A DNA stretch of 40,255 bases from an uncultured Thioclava sp. (GTDB taxonomy: Bacteria; Pseudomonadota; Alphaproteobacteria; Rhodobacterales; Rhodobacteraceae), in the NCBI RefSeq assembly GCF_913064665.1, contig NZ_CAJYBT010000033.1, positions 1 through 40,255 of the forward strand, read 5' to 3'. The position numbers and the translations under genes were made by a program. Under the pieces are notes generated by a model, which was not told the origin of the DNA, did not search any database, and worked only from the letters and a program-made list of their open reading frames with translations. This document shows, one piece after another, positions 34,050 through 40,255 of this stretch (positions are counted from its first letter, which is position 1; each line of letters begins with the position of its first letter).

Positions 34050-34426
34050 GAGACCAGATACGTATTATGGTCGTTGATGACATGTCCACCAGTCGGGGAC
34101 TGATCACCCAAGCGCTGGATGCGATGGGGGTTCGCCAGGTTGGCTCTGCAACCGACGGCCACGGCGCAATGCAAATCCTCGAAAAGTCGCCCGTTCATTT
34201 GGTTATCTCAGATTACAACATGCCGGGTATGGACGGGCTACAACTACTACACGCTCTTCGCACCCACCCAAAATCGAAATCGGTAGGATTTATCTTGATC
34301 ACTGGTCGCGCAGATCGTGAAATTATCGAGACTGGACGAAAACTAGGAATGAATAACTTCCTCAAAAAACCGTTCACTCCACAAGAGCTCAAAGCCTGTA
34401 TTGAAGCAGTTGTGGGGCGTTTGTAA
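34040..34426 (+). CDS. CheY-like response regulator (second copy)
   Basis: A 128-residue single-domain receiver with VVDDMSTSRG, phospho-acceptor Asp in VISDYNMPGMDG, switch residue Thr in LITGRAD and Lys in KKPFTP. It differs clearly from the first CheY, so it is not a recent copy; one of the two probably binds the motor and the other drains phosphate. It begins inside the end of cheR and is followed 3 nt later by the DxxxQ protein gene. Confidence 0.9.
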   Translation: MALRDQIRIMVVDDMSTSRGLITQALDAMGVRQVGSATDGHGAMQILEKSPVHLVISDYNMPGMDGLQLLHALRTHPKSKSVGFILITGRADREIIETGRKLGMNNFLKKPFTPQELKACIEAVVGRL

Positions 34427-34429
34427 AAA

Positions 34430-34813
34430 ATGGAATCACGCCAAAAAAAAGATCAAATGTCGCGTCACGCAATGGCGCTTGATACGCTGGCTGCGCGCGT
34501 TGGTGACGAACTTGAGACACTGGCGCGCCTTTCAACGGATGTGCAGCGAGCGCTTTCAAATTGCTCCTTGCCTGCTGATACCGATGCACAAGTCATCCGT
34601 GGCCTGCAAGGCATCGACCGTATCACGCAATCTCTTGAGGATTTGGGGCGGTTAATGTCAGATGTTGCGGTCGAGATCCCCAAAGGCATACCGCTGCAAG
34701 CAGAGCCAATATTGTCGCGACTGCGTCTACATGAGTTGGTTGACAGCCTTAATCCCGCTCACGAAAAAAAAGTGATGCCACGCGAAGATGATGGTGAGAT
34801 CATATGGCTTTAG
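34430..34813 (+). CDS. Small helical protein with DxxxQ motif, CheZ/CheT-like candidate
   Basis: A 127-residue, probably all-helical protein at the end of the che operon. It contains GIDRITQSLEDLG, giving D63-R-I-T-Q67, the DxxxQ pattern of CheZ phosphatases. Sinorhizobium meliloti CheT, the small last gene of its che operon, is reported to be a CheY phosphatase with the same motif, so a CheY dephosphorylation role is plausible. The rest (ARVGDELETLARLSTDVQRA) fits a long helix. The TAG stop lies at the first base of the left inverted repeat of an IS5-like copy, so the natural C-terminus might have been altered. RBS weak. Confidence 0.65.
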   Translation: MESRQKKDQMSRHAMALDTLAARVGDELETLARLSTDVQRALSNCSLPADTDAQVIRGLQGIDRITQSLEDLGRLMSDVAVEIPKGIPLQAEPILSRLRLHELVDSLNPAHEKKVMPREDDGEIIWL

Positions 34814-35792
34814 GCTCAGGCCCCATTCCTCGGCTTGCGATGACCTTTGCGAGGTGTTTCACTCTCTCCATCTAGAGGGGAGTATAATGAACTTTTTTTC
34901 TGGCTGACCGACGAGCAGATGGAGCGGCGTGGATCGTATTTTCCGAACAGCAACGGCAAGCCACGGGTCGATGACAGGCGTGTTTTGAGCGGGATAGTAT
35001 TCGTCAAGCGCAATGGGTTGAAGTGGCACAATGCGCCCAGGGAAAATGGCCCGCGCAAGAGGCTCACCAAGCGCTGGAGCGGGACGGGCGTGTTCGCCAG
35101 GAACTTCGAAGGATTGGCGGTCAAGGCGACAGTGCCGGGGCCGATCATACTCCCTCTCATTAACTGCTGCGCAATCAATGAGAGGGCAACGGACGAGCGC
35201 TATCCACTGCCCGGCAGTTGTTTGCATGCAAATCACGAGACGGTGCAAGATGCACCGCACCGCGAAAAATATAGGCGAGAAAAAGGGGGGGCGTGGGCGA
35301 CTGTTCCATTGCCCAGAAGAGCAATGCACTGCAATGGCCCGAGAGGGACCAAGCTGCATGCCGTGCGTGACGGCCAGGGCCGGCCCCTCAGTCTATGCGT
35401 CACTGCTGGCCAGGTCAGTGATTACATCGGAGCGCGGGCATTACTGAGCAATTCGCCAAAGGTCGAGTGGCTTCTCGGGCCCTCTCTTCGAAACTGCGAC
35501 TCGGCTGCCGGACAGCGGATCGCGTATACTACGCCGACTGGTTTAGAGAAGCATTGAAAGACAAGGGCATACTCGCTTGTATGTAGGGTCGCAGACAACG
35601 CAAGACGCCCGTGAAATACGACAAGCGGCGATACAAACACCGTAACCACATCGAGATCATGTTTCGCAGGCTCTAGGACTGGCGCCGCGTTGCAACGCGG
35701 TATGATCGCTGCCCAAAGGTCTTCCTTTCGGTTATCGCCCTCGCTGCAACCCTCATTTATTGGCGATGAGATGCTATAACGGGGCCTGCGTC
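34813..35792 (+). mobile_element. Decayed IS5-family (IS427-like) insertion sequence
   Basis: A 980-bp block framed by imperfect terminal inverted repeats: left GGCTCAGGCCCCATT (34813-34827) and right AACGGGGCCTGCGTC (35778-35792), 12 of 15 matching when one is reversed. Between them lies a broken IS5-type transposase. No convincing target duplication was recognised. It sits directly against the end of the che operon. Confidence 0.75.
34889..35771 (+). pseudogene. IS5-family transposase remnant
   Basis: Pieces of an IS427-group IS5 transposase appear in order but in three frames: FFWLTDEQM, FPNSNGKPRVDDRRVLSGI and FVKRNGLKWHNAP near 34895-35040; KMHRTAKNIGEKKGGRGRLF near 35245-35310; GTKLHAVRDGQGRPLSLCV and TAGQVSDYIGARALL near 35345-35445; DWFREALKDKGILACM, then a stop, TPVKYDKRRYKHRNHIEIMF, a stop, and DWRRVATRYDRCPKVFLSV to 35771. 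A run of seven T near 34892 shifts the start. With at least three frameshifts and two internal stops it cannot make a working protein. Confidence 0.85.
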
Positions 35793-35871
35793 GCGTAATG
35801 CCCGTTGCCGCTTGCAAGATAAGAGGCAAGCTGTCGCCGTTCCCGTATTGGATCCACACGGAGGACTACGG

Positions 35872-36378
35872 GATAAGACGGTTTGTAGGACTGGACGTAT
35901 CACTGGCCAAAACCTCGATCTGCGTGATCCGCGAGCATGGCAAAATCATCAAGTTAGCCGAGGCTCCGAGTGAACCTGCGGCTTTGGCGGTTTGGCTGGA
36001 TGACTTGGATGGCACAATTGCGGCGGTCGGTCTTCAACCGATCCGTTATCACAGTGGCTGCATCGTGACCTGACTGAAGCGGGGATGGATGCTGTGGGGA
36101 TAGAAACAAGCCAAGGTAAAGCAGGCGCGCAATGCCCTCGGCGTCTCGCCGGTCCGTCTTGATCGGCATGGCCTTCAAGGCACCCGTCCCTTGCCGGGTT
36201 CCGGCCCGTTCACTGCAAATCCGTTTCGGCGCAAGAAGTCCGTGCCGTGCTCGGTGCCCACAAGGCCGTCCAGCAGGGAATGATCGCCTTGGCCCGGCGT
36301 ATCGGTGTGATCCTTCATCGGATGTGGATCGATGATACCCACTTCCAGTCTGACATGATCGTGCCACATGCAGCCTGA
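35872..36378 (+). pseudogene. IS110-family transposase remnant with internal inversion
   Basis: The start IRRFVGLDVSLAKTSICVI and HGKIIKLAEAPSEPAALAVW is the N-terminus of an IS110-type transposase (Asp in GLDVS is the first catalytic acid). A frameshift near 36030 moves to SQWLHRDLTEAGMDAVGIET. Then 36121-36184 encodes the next block on the opposite strand (GALKAMPIKTDRRDAEGIAR). The plus strand resumes with VHCKSVSAQEVRAVLGAHKA and jumps by deletion to a C-terminal piece MIALARRIGVILHRMW, ending at TGA 36376-36378. About 160 of the usual 330-400 residues remain. It is dead. Confidence 0.8.
36121..36184 (-). other. 64-bp micro-inversion inside the IS110 remnant
   Basis: Reading the minus strand gives GALKAMPIKTDRRDAEGIAR plus L, exactly the segment missing between IETSQ and VHCKSV on the plus strand. 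The two junctions are clean: GGTAAA before, CGTCCC after. So this piece was flipped in place after the element inserted. Confidence 0.7.
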
Positions 36379-36840
36379 AGACTTGAGTTTCCAACCGTTG
36401 TCTGCCGAACAGCAGGCCATCGAGGTCCCCCCAGGGACGCGGTTCCGATGATGCCGTGGTCAGGACTGTTGCCGATCCAAATCGAGCACGCCAATGAGAT
36501 GGGCACGTCGGAATTGCATTGAACCAGCATCATGTTGGCAGCCAGGCGCTGCCAACGGACCGAAGCATGCACCCGGGAGGATCTCAAACGAAGGCGGTGG
36601 TGACAGCAGGGCGGCCTAGAAAGAACCAAAGTAAAAACTGCACACCAGCGGCTGGCCGCCCATGTGCAAAATCACTTGACTGGGACGGCCCTGTTACCGA
36701 AGTCCTAAGCCTGATTTTATGCGGAATTTCCCATCAACCGCCTTCCACTTGGGCGCACTATCCTGCATCAATCCGCTGCTACCCGCATCTGCGCGAGCGG
36801 GTGCGCATCCGCGCCGACCGGCTGTTCTAAGCGCGCGCCG
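36379..36840. other. Non-coding scar between the IS110 remnant and the flavin module
   Basis: No credible gene is seen in these 462 bp. Open frames of 70-105 codons exist on both strands but show no recognisable motif, no RBS and skewed residue content. The stretch is probably further eroded mobile-element or host DNA. Nothing resembling a tRNA or attachment site was found. Confidence 0.5.
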
Positions 36841-38358
36841 TCAGCCAAATCCCGGGAACAGGTCGGTGTGTATTCGGCGGCGCGATGCCCCACAACTGCG
36901 CAAGGCCTTGCGAAAGGTCGATACCATGGAGGTGGGCCCCGACACATAGATATAGCGTTCCGCGATATCGGGCACTTCCCGCGCCATCAATTGCGCATCG
37001 ATCCGACCGGGATGAAGATTGTCCAACCTTGCCTCGGCTTGTGACACAGCATGAATGACTCGCAGCCCCAACTCGCGCTCGGCACGCGCAAGCAACGGCA
37101 TGTACGCAATATCCTCGGCCTGCCGATTGCCATAAAGCAAGATGATGTCACGCTGCTCGCCACGGTCGAGCAAATCCTGAATCATGCTGCGGAACGGGGT
37201 GATCCCGATCCCGCCGGCGATTAGCAGAATTTTGCGGCGCGGATTGCGTGGCAAGGTGAACGTTCCCGCGATTTGTGAGCCGTAAATAGCATCGCCGGGC
37301 GACATCTCGCACAGATGTTGCTTGAAGGCGCTGGGACCGGAGTAGAATTTCACCCCCAGACGAACGTGATCTTCCGACGGGGACGAGGCAATGGTGAAGG
37401 TCCGCCGATTGCCGCGATTGTCGGGTTTGCGCACGCCCAACGTCCAATCCAGATATTGCCCGGCGCGGAAGTTCAAACGCCGATCTGACCGAAAGACGTA
37501 ATCGTAGCAATCAGCCGCGATACGCTCGACATGAAGAAGCTCGAGGCGGAACCGTCCCTTGGGGCTGGCCGCCCATGCGTAGAGATTGGCCACAAGGAAG
37601 GCGAGCTCGGGCGAGAAGTAATAGTTGGCGATGTGAATATTGGGCGAGGACAACGCCCCAACGAGGATCGCGTAGATATGGCGCGACCAGCGCCCATGCG
37701 CAGCGGTCAGCGGCTCGGTCAGCATCGCAAAACCGGCAAAGAACAGCGGCGAATAGATCAGGCCCTGCTGAAGCCCCATCCCCAGCATCTCTGGCGGGGT
37801 CGTCAGCACAACGGCTGCGAGATTTGCCAAAAGGTAGCTGGCGATCATGCCGAGGCGCTGGACCTTATGGGTCACCAGCAGCCCTCCGATCACGACCAAA
37901 GGCAACAAGGTCGGACTGCCGCCAACCCACCAGACCGCCGGCTGATTGACCAAAAGGCCCGCCGCCACAGCCCCGATCGCCACCGGGTTGAAGATATGCT
38001 TATGCCCGATGGTCAGAACGAATTTCGACCCGATCGCCACAACTGAGGCTACAACAACTCCAAGGATAGACATCGGGTCGCTCGGCACTGCTGGCGGCAT
38101 GATCAACACCAGGATCAGCGCCGTGATATGCACCGATTCCGCGTTAAGCGGCAGCCTGAGGACATAGCCGAAAAGACGATTGGTTCCCCAAGCACTGACA
38201 AAGGTGACGACAAGTGAGAATAGCAAGGAGGACGGGGTCATGAACGTGGCGCCGGCCACAGCAAGGCCGAGACCTGCGACAAACAATGCGCCGAGATAGT
38301 AGATCATCAAGCGATACATAGTCGTGCCATTCAGCACGCGTGAAATCAGGGTCATCAT
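36841..38358 (-). CDS. NqrB/RnfD-like membrane domain fused to FAD/NAD(P)H reductase
   Basis: A 505-residue fusion. Residues about 15-265 form some ten membrane segments of the NQR2/RnfD/RnfE type, including GHKHIFNPVAIGAVAAGLLV. No SGAT-type flavinylation site is present in this part. Residues about 270-505 are a ferredoxin-NADP+ reductase-like module: FRAGQYLDW, the FAD motif RTFTIASSP (319-327), the nucleotide motif AGGIGITPFRSM (381-392) and YVSGPTSM, ending HTDLFPGFG. No [2Fe-2S] domain is seen, unlike NqrF. It would take electrons from cytoplasmic NAD(P)H and pass them through the membrane to the flavoprotein encoded upstream. ATG at 38358 overlaps the apbE stop (TGATG). Confidence 0.85.
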   Translation of the reverse strand: MMTLISRVLNGTTMYRLMIYYLGALFVAGLGLAVAGATFMTPSSLLFSLVVTFVSAWGTNRLFGYVLRLPLNAESVHITALILVLIMPPAVPSDPMSILGVVVASVVAIGSKFVLTIGHKHIFNPVAIGAVAAGLLVNQPAVWWVGGSPTLLPLVVIGGLLVTHKVQRLGMIASYLLANLAAVVLTTPPEMLGMGLQQGLIYSPLFFAGFAMLTEPLTAAHGRWSRHIYAILVGALSSPNIHIANYYFSPELAFLVANLYAWAASPKGRFRLELLHVERIAADCYDYVFRSDRRLNFRAGQYLDWTLGVRKPDNRGNRRTFTIASSPSEDHVRLGVKFYSGPSAFKQHLCEMSPGDAIYGSQIAGTFTLPRNPRRKILLIAGGIGITPFRSMIQDLLDRGEQRDIILLYGNRQAEDIAYMPLLARAERELGLRVIHAVSQAEARLDNLHPGRIDAQLMAREVPDIAERYIYVSGPTSMVSTFRKALRSCGASRRRIHTDLFPGFG

Positions 38359-39101
38359 CAGGCTACAAACTCCTTGAAACCGGTTGTTGCCAGCGCAGTG
38401 CCATCGGGGGCAATTGCATAGCCTTCAAGGCCAGCCATGGCCTCGATGTGATAGATACCGCGTGCGCCCATTGCGAAACCTGCGGTCGCGTGCAGGTCAG
38501 CGGTGAGAACGTCTGGAGCAATAACAGTCAATGAGACGACTTCGGTTATAGGCTCGGACGGTTGATGCGGGTTGTAGATGTGGTTCCCGCGCACATAGCT
38601 GCCAGAGGTCGCCATGCCGCCCCCTTTCGGCGTCACCACCTTGACGACGTGATCTGGATTGAACGGACTTTGAATGCCTATCCGCCAGTCCGCGCCATGC
38701 GCATCCTTGCCGGCACATTGGATATCACCCCCCGCATTCACGCAGAAATTCGTCTGTCCTGCCGCCACAATCTGGCGTGCGGCACGCAAGATCGCCCAAC
38801 CTTTGACCACCCCGGATGGATCGAGATCTCCATCCGGACGCAGCGGGTCGAAATAACCGCCCGTCTCAGCCGATATGTCGCGGGCAATCTCGAGAACTTC
38901 GCGCATCTGCGCGCTGATCTCATCGGCGCGCAAAGCCCCCGCATTGAGACGGCTCAACTCGCTGTCATCGCGATAGGGGCTAAAGCGTGCATCCACTCTG
39001 GCGAACTCGGAAAAGACCTCATCGATCAGGTCGGTCTCTTCAAGATCAGGCAGGTCTATGGAAATCGGCATTCCCATCATGAGCCGGGTGATTTTGGTCA
39101 T
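38358..39101 (-). CDS. apbE: FAD:protein FMN transferase (ApbE family)
   Basis: A 247-residue ApbE. Family blocks are ARFSPYRDDSELSRLN, GYFDPLRPDGDLDPSGVVKG, the FAD-binding VNAGGDIQCAGK (121-132), ATSGSYVRGNHIYNP, and the Mg-site region TADLHATAGFAMG (200-212). It transfers FMN from FAD onto Thr of the SGAT motif in target proteins. It is shorter than the usual 300-350 residues and starts MTKITRLMMGMPISIDL with no signal peptide or lipobox; only 11 nt separate it from the upstream gene, so a longer N-terminus is unlikely. Its target is almost surely the FMN_bind protein just upstream. Confidence 0.9.
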   Translation of the reverse strand: MTKITRLMMGMPISIDLPDLEETDLIDEVFSEFARVDARFSPYRDDSELSRLNAGALRADEISAQMREVLEIARDISAETGGYFDPLRPDGDLDPSGVVKGWAILRAARQIVAAGQTNFCVNAGGDIQCAGKDAHGADWRIGIQSPFNPDHVVKVVTPKGGGMATSGSYVRGNHIYNPHQPSEPITEVVSLTVIAPDVLTADLHATAGFAMGARGIYHIEAMAGLEGYAIAPDGTALATTGFKEFVA

Positions 39102-39112
39102 ATCCCCTCAGA

Positions 39113-39526
39113 TCAGTTCAGAGATTGCAGAAGAGCCGCGTGCGTGGAGGCGAGGAAGGCATCGCTCGTCAAGGTCGCGCCCGAAACATTCGAAACATGG
39201 GTATTCTGTGCCTGAACAATTTCGGATTTCAGACGCGGAAGGGCAATCGAATTGATGTATCGGCTTGTCCGCCGATCAGTAGGAGAGCGCAGGATATCGA
39301 TTGCGACAATCTTTCCGTTTTTGATATGGGCTTGGGCCTGAACATATCCGTAATACTGGCGCACTGAGGGGCCGCGATAGGTGCCATCGTGGTAATGCAG
39401 CGCGCTGCTTGACGTTTTTGTGGCGGCAGAGGGCGCCCAGAACAGACCCGCAGATGCGCTGCCAGCGCTCCAGATCACGACCAGTGCAGTGGCTGCGAGA
39501 GTGCGAATGGTAATAGTGGTTTGCAT
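39113..39526 (-). CDS. Secreted FMN_bind protein with SGAT flavinylation motif
   Basis: A 137-residue protein with a signal peptide (about 1-26, ending SAGSASA) and one FMN_bind domain as in NqrC and RnfG: YHDGTYRGPSVRQYYGYVQA, GKIVAIDIL, and VSNVSGATLTSDAF with Thr118 in SGAT as the expected site of covalent FMN. It should sit in the periplasm, or be anchored there, as a one-flavin electron carrier. First gene of a three-gene operon with apbE and the NqrB-reductase fusion. The upstream 500 bp carry no gene. Confidence 0.9.
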   Translation of the reverse strand: MQTTITIRTLAATALVVIWSAGSASAGLFWAPSAATKTSSSALHYHDGTYRGPSVRQYYGYVQAQAHIKNGKIVAIDILRSPTDRRTSRYINSIALPRLKSEIVQAQNTHVSNVSGATLTSDAFLASTHAALLQSLN

Positions 39527-40038
39527 TTTAACCTCATGACTTTTCTTGGGGACGACGCCTTATGCGAAGGCATGTCGCAGATAAGTTGACTGTCAGAGGC
39601 AAACCAGCCGCCCGCAAATCCCGCTTGCGTGATATTCATTGCACGAACCTGAAGCTGGCCAGCAACGGATTGAAAAAAAAGAGCTTTAGAGAATTTTCAA
39701 CTGAATCTGAGGCTCTGCAACTTTAGTTCTAACTCCCCAAATCAACTGCAAGACGTATGCGGTTTTATGGATCGGGAACGGCACTTTTGCAGAACTCACG
39801 CTTGAGGCGTGACATCCCCTTTCCCCACTGACGTCCTGCGATGCGAGCGATTGTGGCAGGCCGATGTCGGAGGAACTTTCATGATCGCGATGCGGATATG
39901 GATTTCGGCGTTCAGGCGTGCGTCTCTCTGAATAGCCCCTTGAGGCGCCTTGAGAGCACGCCGCAGCAAATTGTAAGGTGCGGCTGCTCGCGGAACATTT
40001 TCATTTAGCGCGTAGGTTTCGAGCGAAGGAGATGTTCA
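39527..40038. other. Long intergenic region upstream of the flavin operon
   Basis: These 512 bp hold no convincing gene. Two small dyads are visible: GCCTTATGCGAAGGC (39557-39571, 5-bp arms, about 30 nt before the FMN_bind ATG, a possible operator) and TCACGCTTGAGGCGTGA (39796-39812, perfect 6-bp arms). A 16-codon frame with a good RBS starts at 39881 but has no known counterpart. The stretch is more AT-rich than its surroundings around 39670-39760. Confidence 0.4.
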
Positions 40039-40158
40039 ATGATCAAGGATCAACGCGAGATTCAGCGCATCCTTCGCCGTATCGGTATGAACCGGCTTCC
40101 GCGCGGGTCCCGTCGTGCGCAAACATTTGAGAGTGTCAGATCTTCTGTGTATGAGTGA
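40039..40158 (+). CDS. Small 39-residue basic peptide, possible transposase fragment
   Basis: ATG 40039 to TGA 40156-40158, with a strong RBS (AAGGAGAT, 6 nt spacing). The product starts MIKDQREIQRILRRIGMNRL and is basic. The pattern QRILRRIGMNRLPRG recalls the DNA-binding helix region of IS481-type transposases (VLRRxGLNRL), so it may be a short remnant of one; it may equally be an independent small gene. It lies 32 nt before the IS256-type transposase. Confidence 0.35.
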   Translation: MIKDQREIQRILRRIGMNRLPRGSRRAQTFESVRSSVYE

Positions 40159-40190
40159 TCCGGTCCATGCTTCATCGAAAGGAAGCATGC

Positions 40191-40255
40191 ATGACGATCT
40201 CCAAGGAACTGCTGGACGAACTGCTGAAGGGCGTTGAGCGCCCCGAGGACCTGCT
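40191..40255 (+). CDS. IS256-family transposase, N-terminus (partial)
   Basis: The last 65 bases encode MTISKELLDELLKGVERPED followed by L and the window end. This is the characteristic N-terminus of many IS256/Mutator-type transposases. RBS AAAGGAAG precedes the ATG. The rest, and whether the element is intact, lies outside the window. Confidence 0.75.
   Translation, partial: MTISKELLDELLKGVERPEDL

Noticed and set aside
36519-36830. 104-codon open frame in the scar
   Set aside because: No RBS, no recognisable motif, unusual composition, and surrounded by decayed insertion sequences.
1-40255. CRISPR arrays, tRNA or rRNA genes
   Set aside because: No regular spaced repeats, cloverleaf-like segments or rRNA-like stretches were recognised on reading; a dedicated scan was not possible.

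Overview
The window reads as chromosomal DNA of a marine-type alphaproteobacterium of the family Rhodobacteraceae (Roseobacter-like). The evidence is moderately high GC, the gene pairs rpsB-tsf and hfq-hflX, the yicC-gmk pair, the AglEFGAK alpha-glucoside operon under a divergent LacI-type regulator, a che operon opening with a STAS protein, and the intergenic repeat with a CCTCCGGCGGGGATATTT core that I know from this family. No rRNA, tRNA or CRISPR array was seen.

Layout. 1-5741 (+): end of one MBL-fold hydrolase, a secreted MBL protein with a degenerate zinc motif, a thioredoxin-fold protein, a phosphoglycolate phosphatase, a 44-codon stump of a CbbY-like phosphatase, then a sulfide/persulfide module (Blh-type persulfide dioxygenase, DUF442 sulfurtransferase-like protein, SulP anion transporter). 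5855-6631: a LuxR-type regulator without a luxI. 6697-8427 (-): tsf and rpsB. 8631-17971: housekeeping and regulatory genes (PhoR-like kinase, pseudo-receiver-like orphan, gamma-carbonic anhydrase, gmk, yicC, a PAS protein, hflX, hfq, trkH, trkA). 18195-29723: an MttB-like methyltransferase, the aglEFGAK uptake and hydrolysis operon (-), and divergently aglR, a GH1 beta-glucosidase and glucokinase (+). Together these import glucosides, cleave them inside the cell and phosphorylate the glucose. 29835-34813 (+): a tight chemotaxis operon STAS-cheY-cheA-cheW-cheR-cheY2 that ends in a small protein with a CheZ/CheT-like DxxxQ motif; no cheB or cheD is present.

34813-36840 is an insertion-sequence graveyard: a decayed IS5-family copy whose left inverted repeat starts at the stop codon of the last che gene, then a decayed IS110-family copy with a 64-bp segment flipped in place. 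36841-39526 (-) is the most interesting part: a three-gene flavin-based electron-export system made of a secreted FMN_bind protein with an SGAT flavinylation motif, an ApbE-type FMN transferase without a signal peptide, and an NqrB/RnfD-like membrane domain fused to a ferredoxin-reductase-like FAD/NAD(P)H domain. Read together, they would carry electrons from cytoplasmic NAD(P)H across the membrane to a covalently bound FMN outside. The window ends with a small peptide gene and the first 21 codons of an IS256-family transposase, so the flavin module lies between mobile-element remains on both sides.
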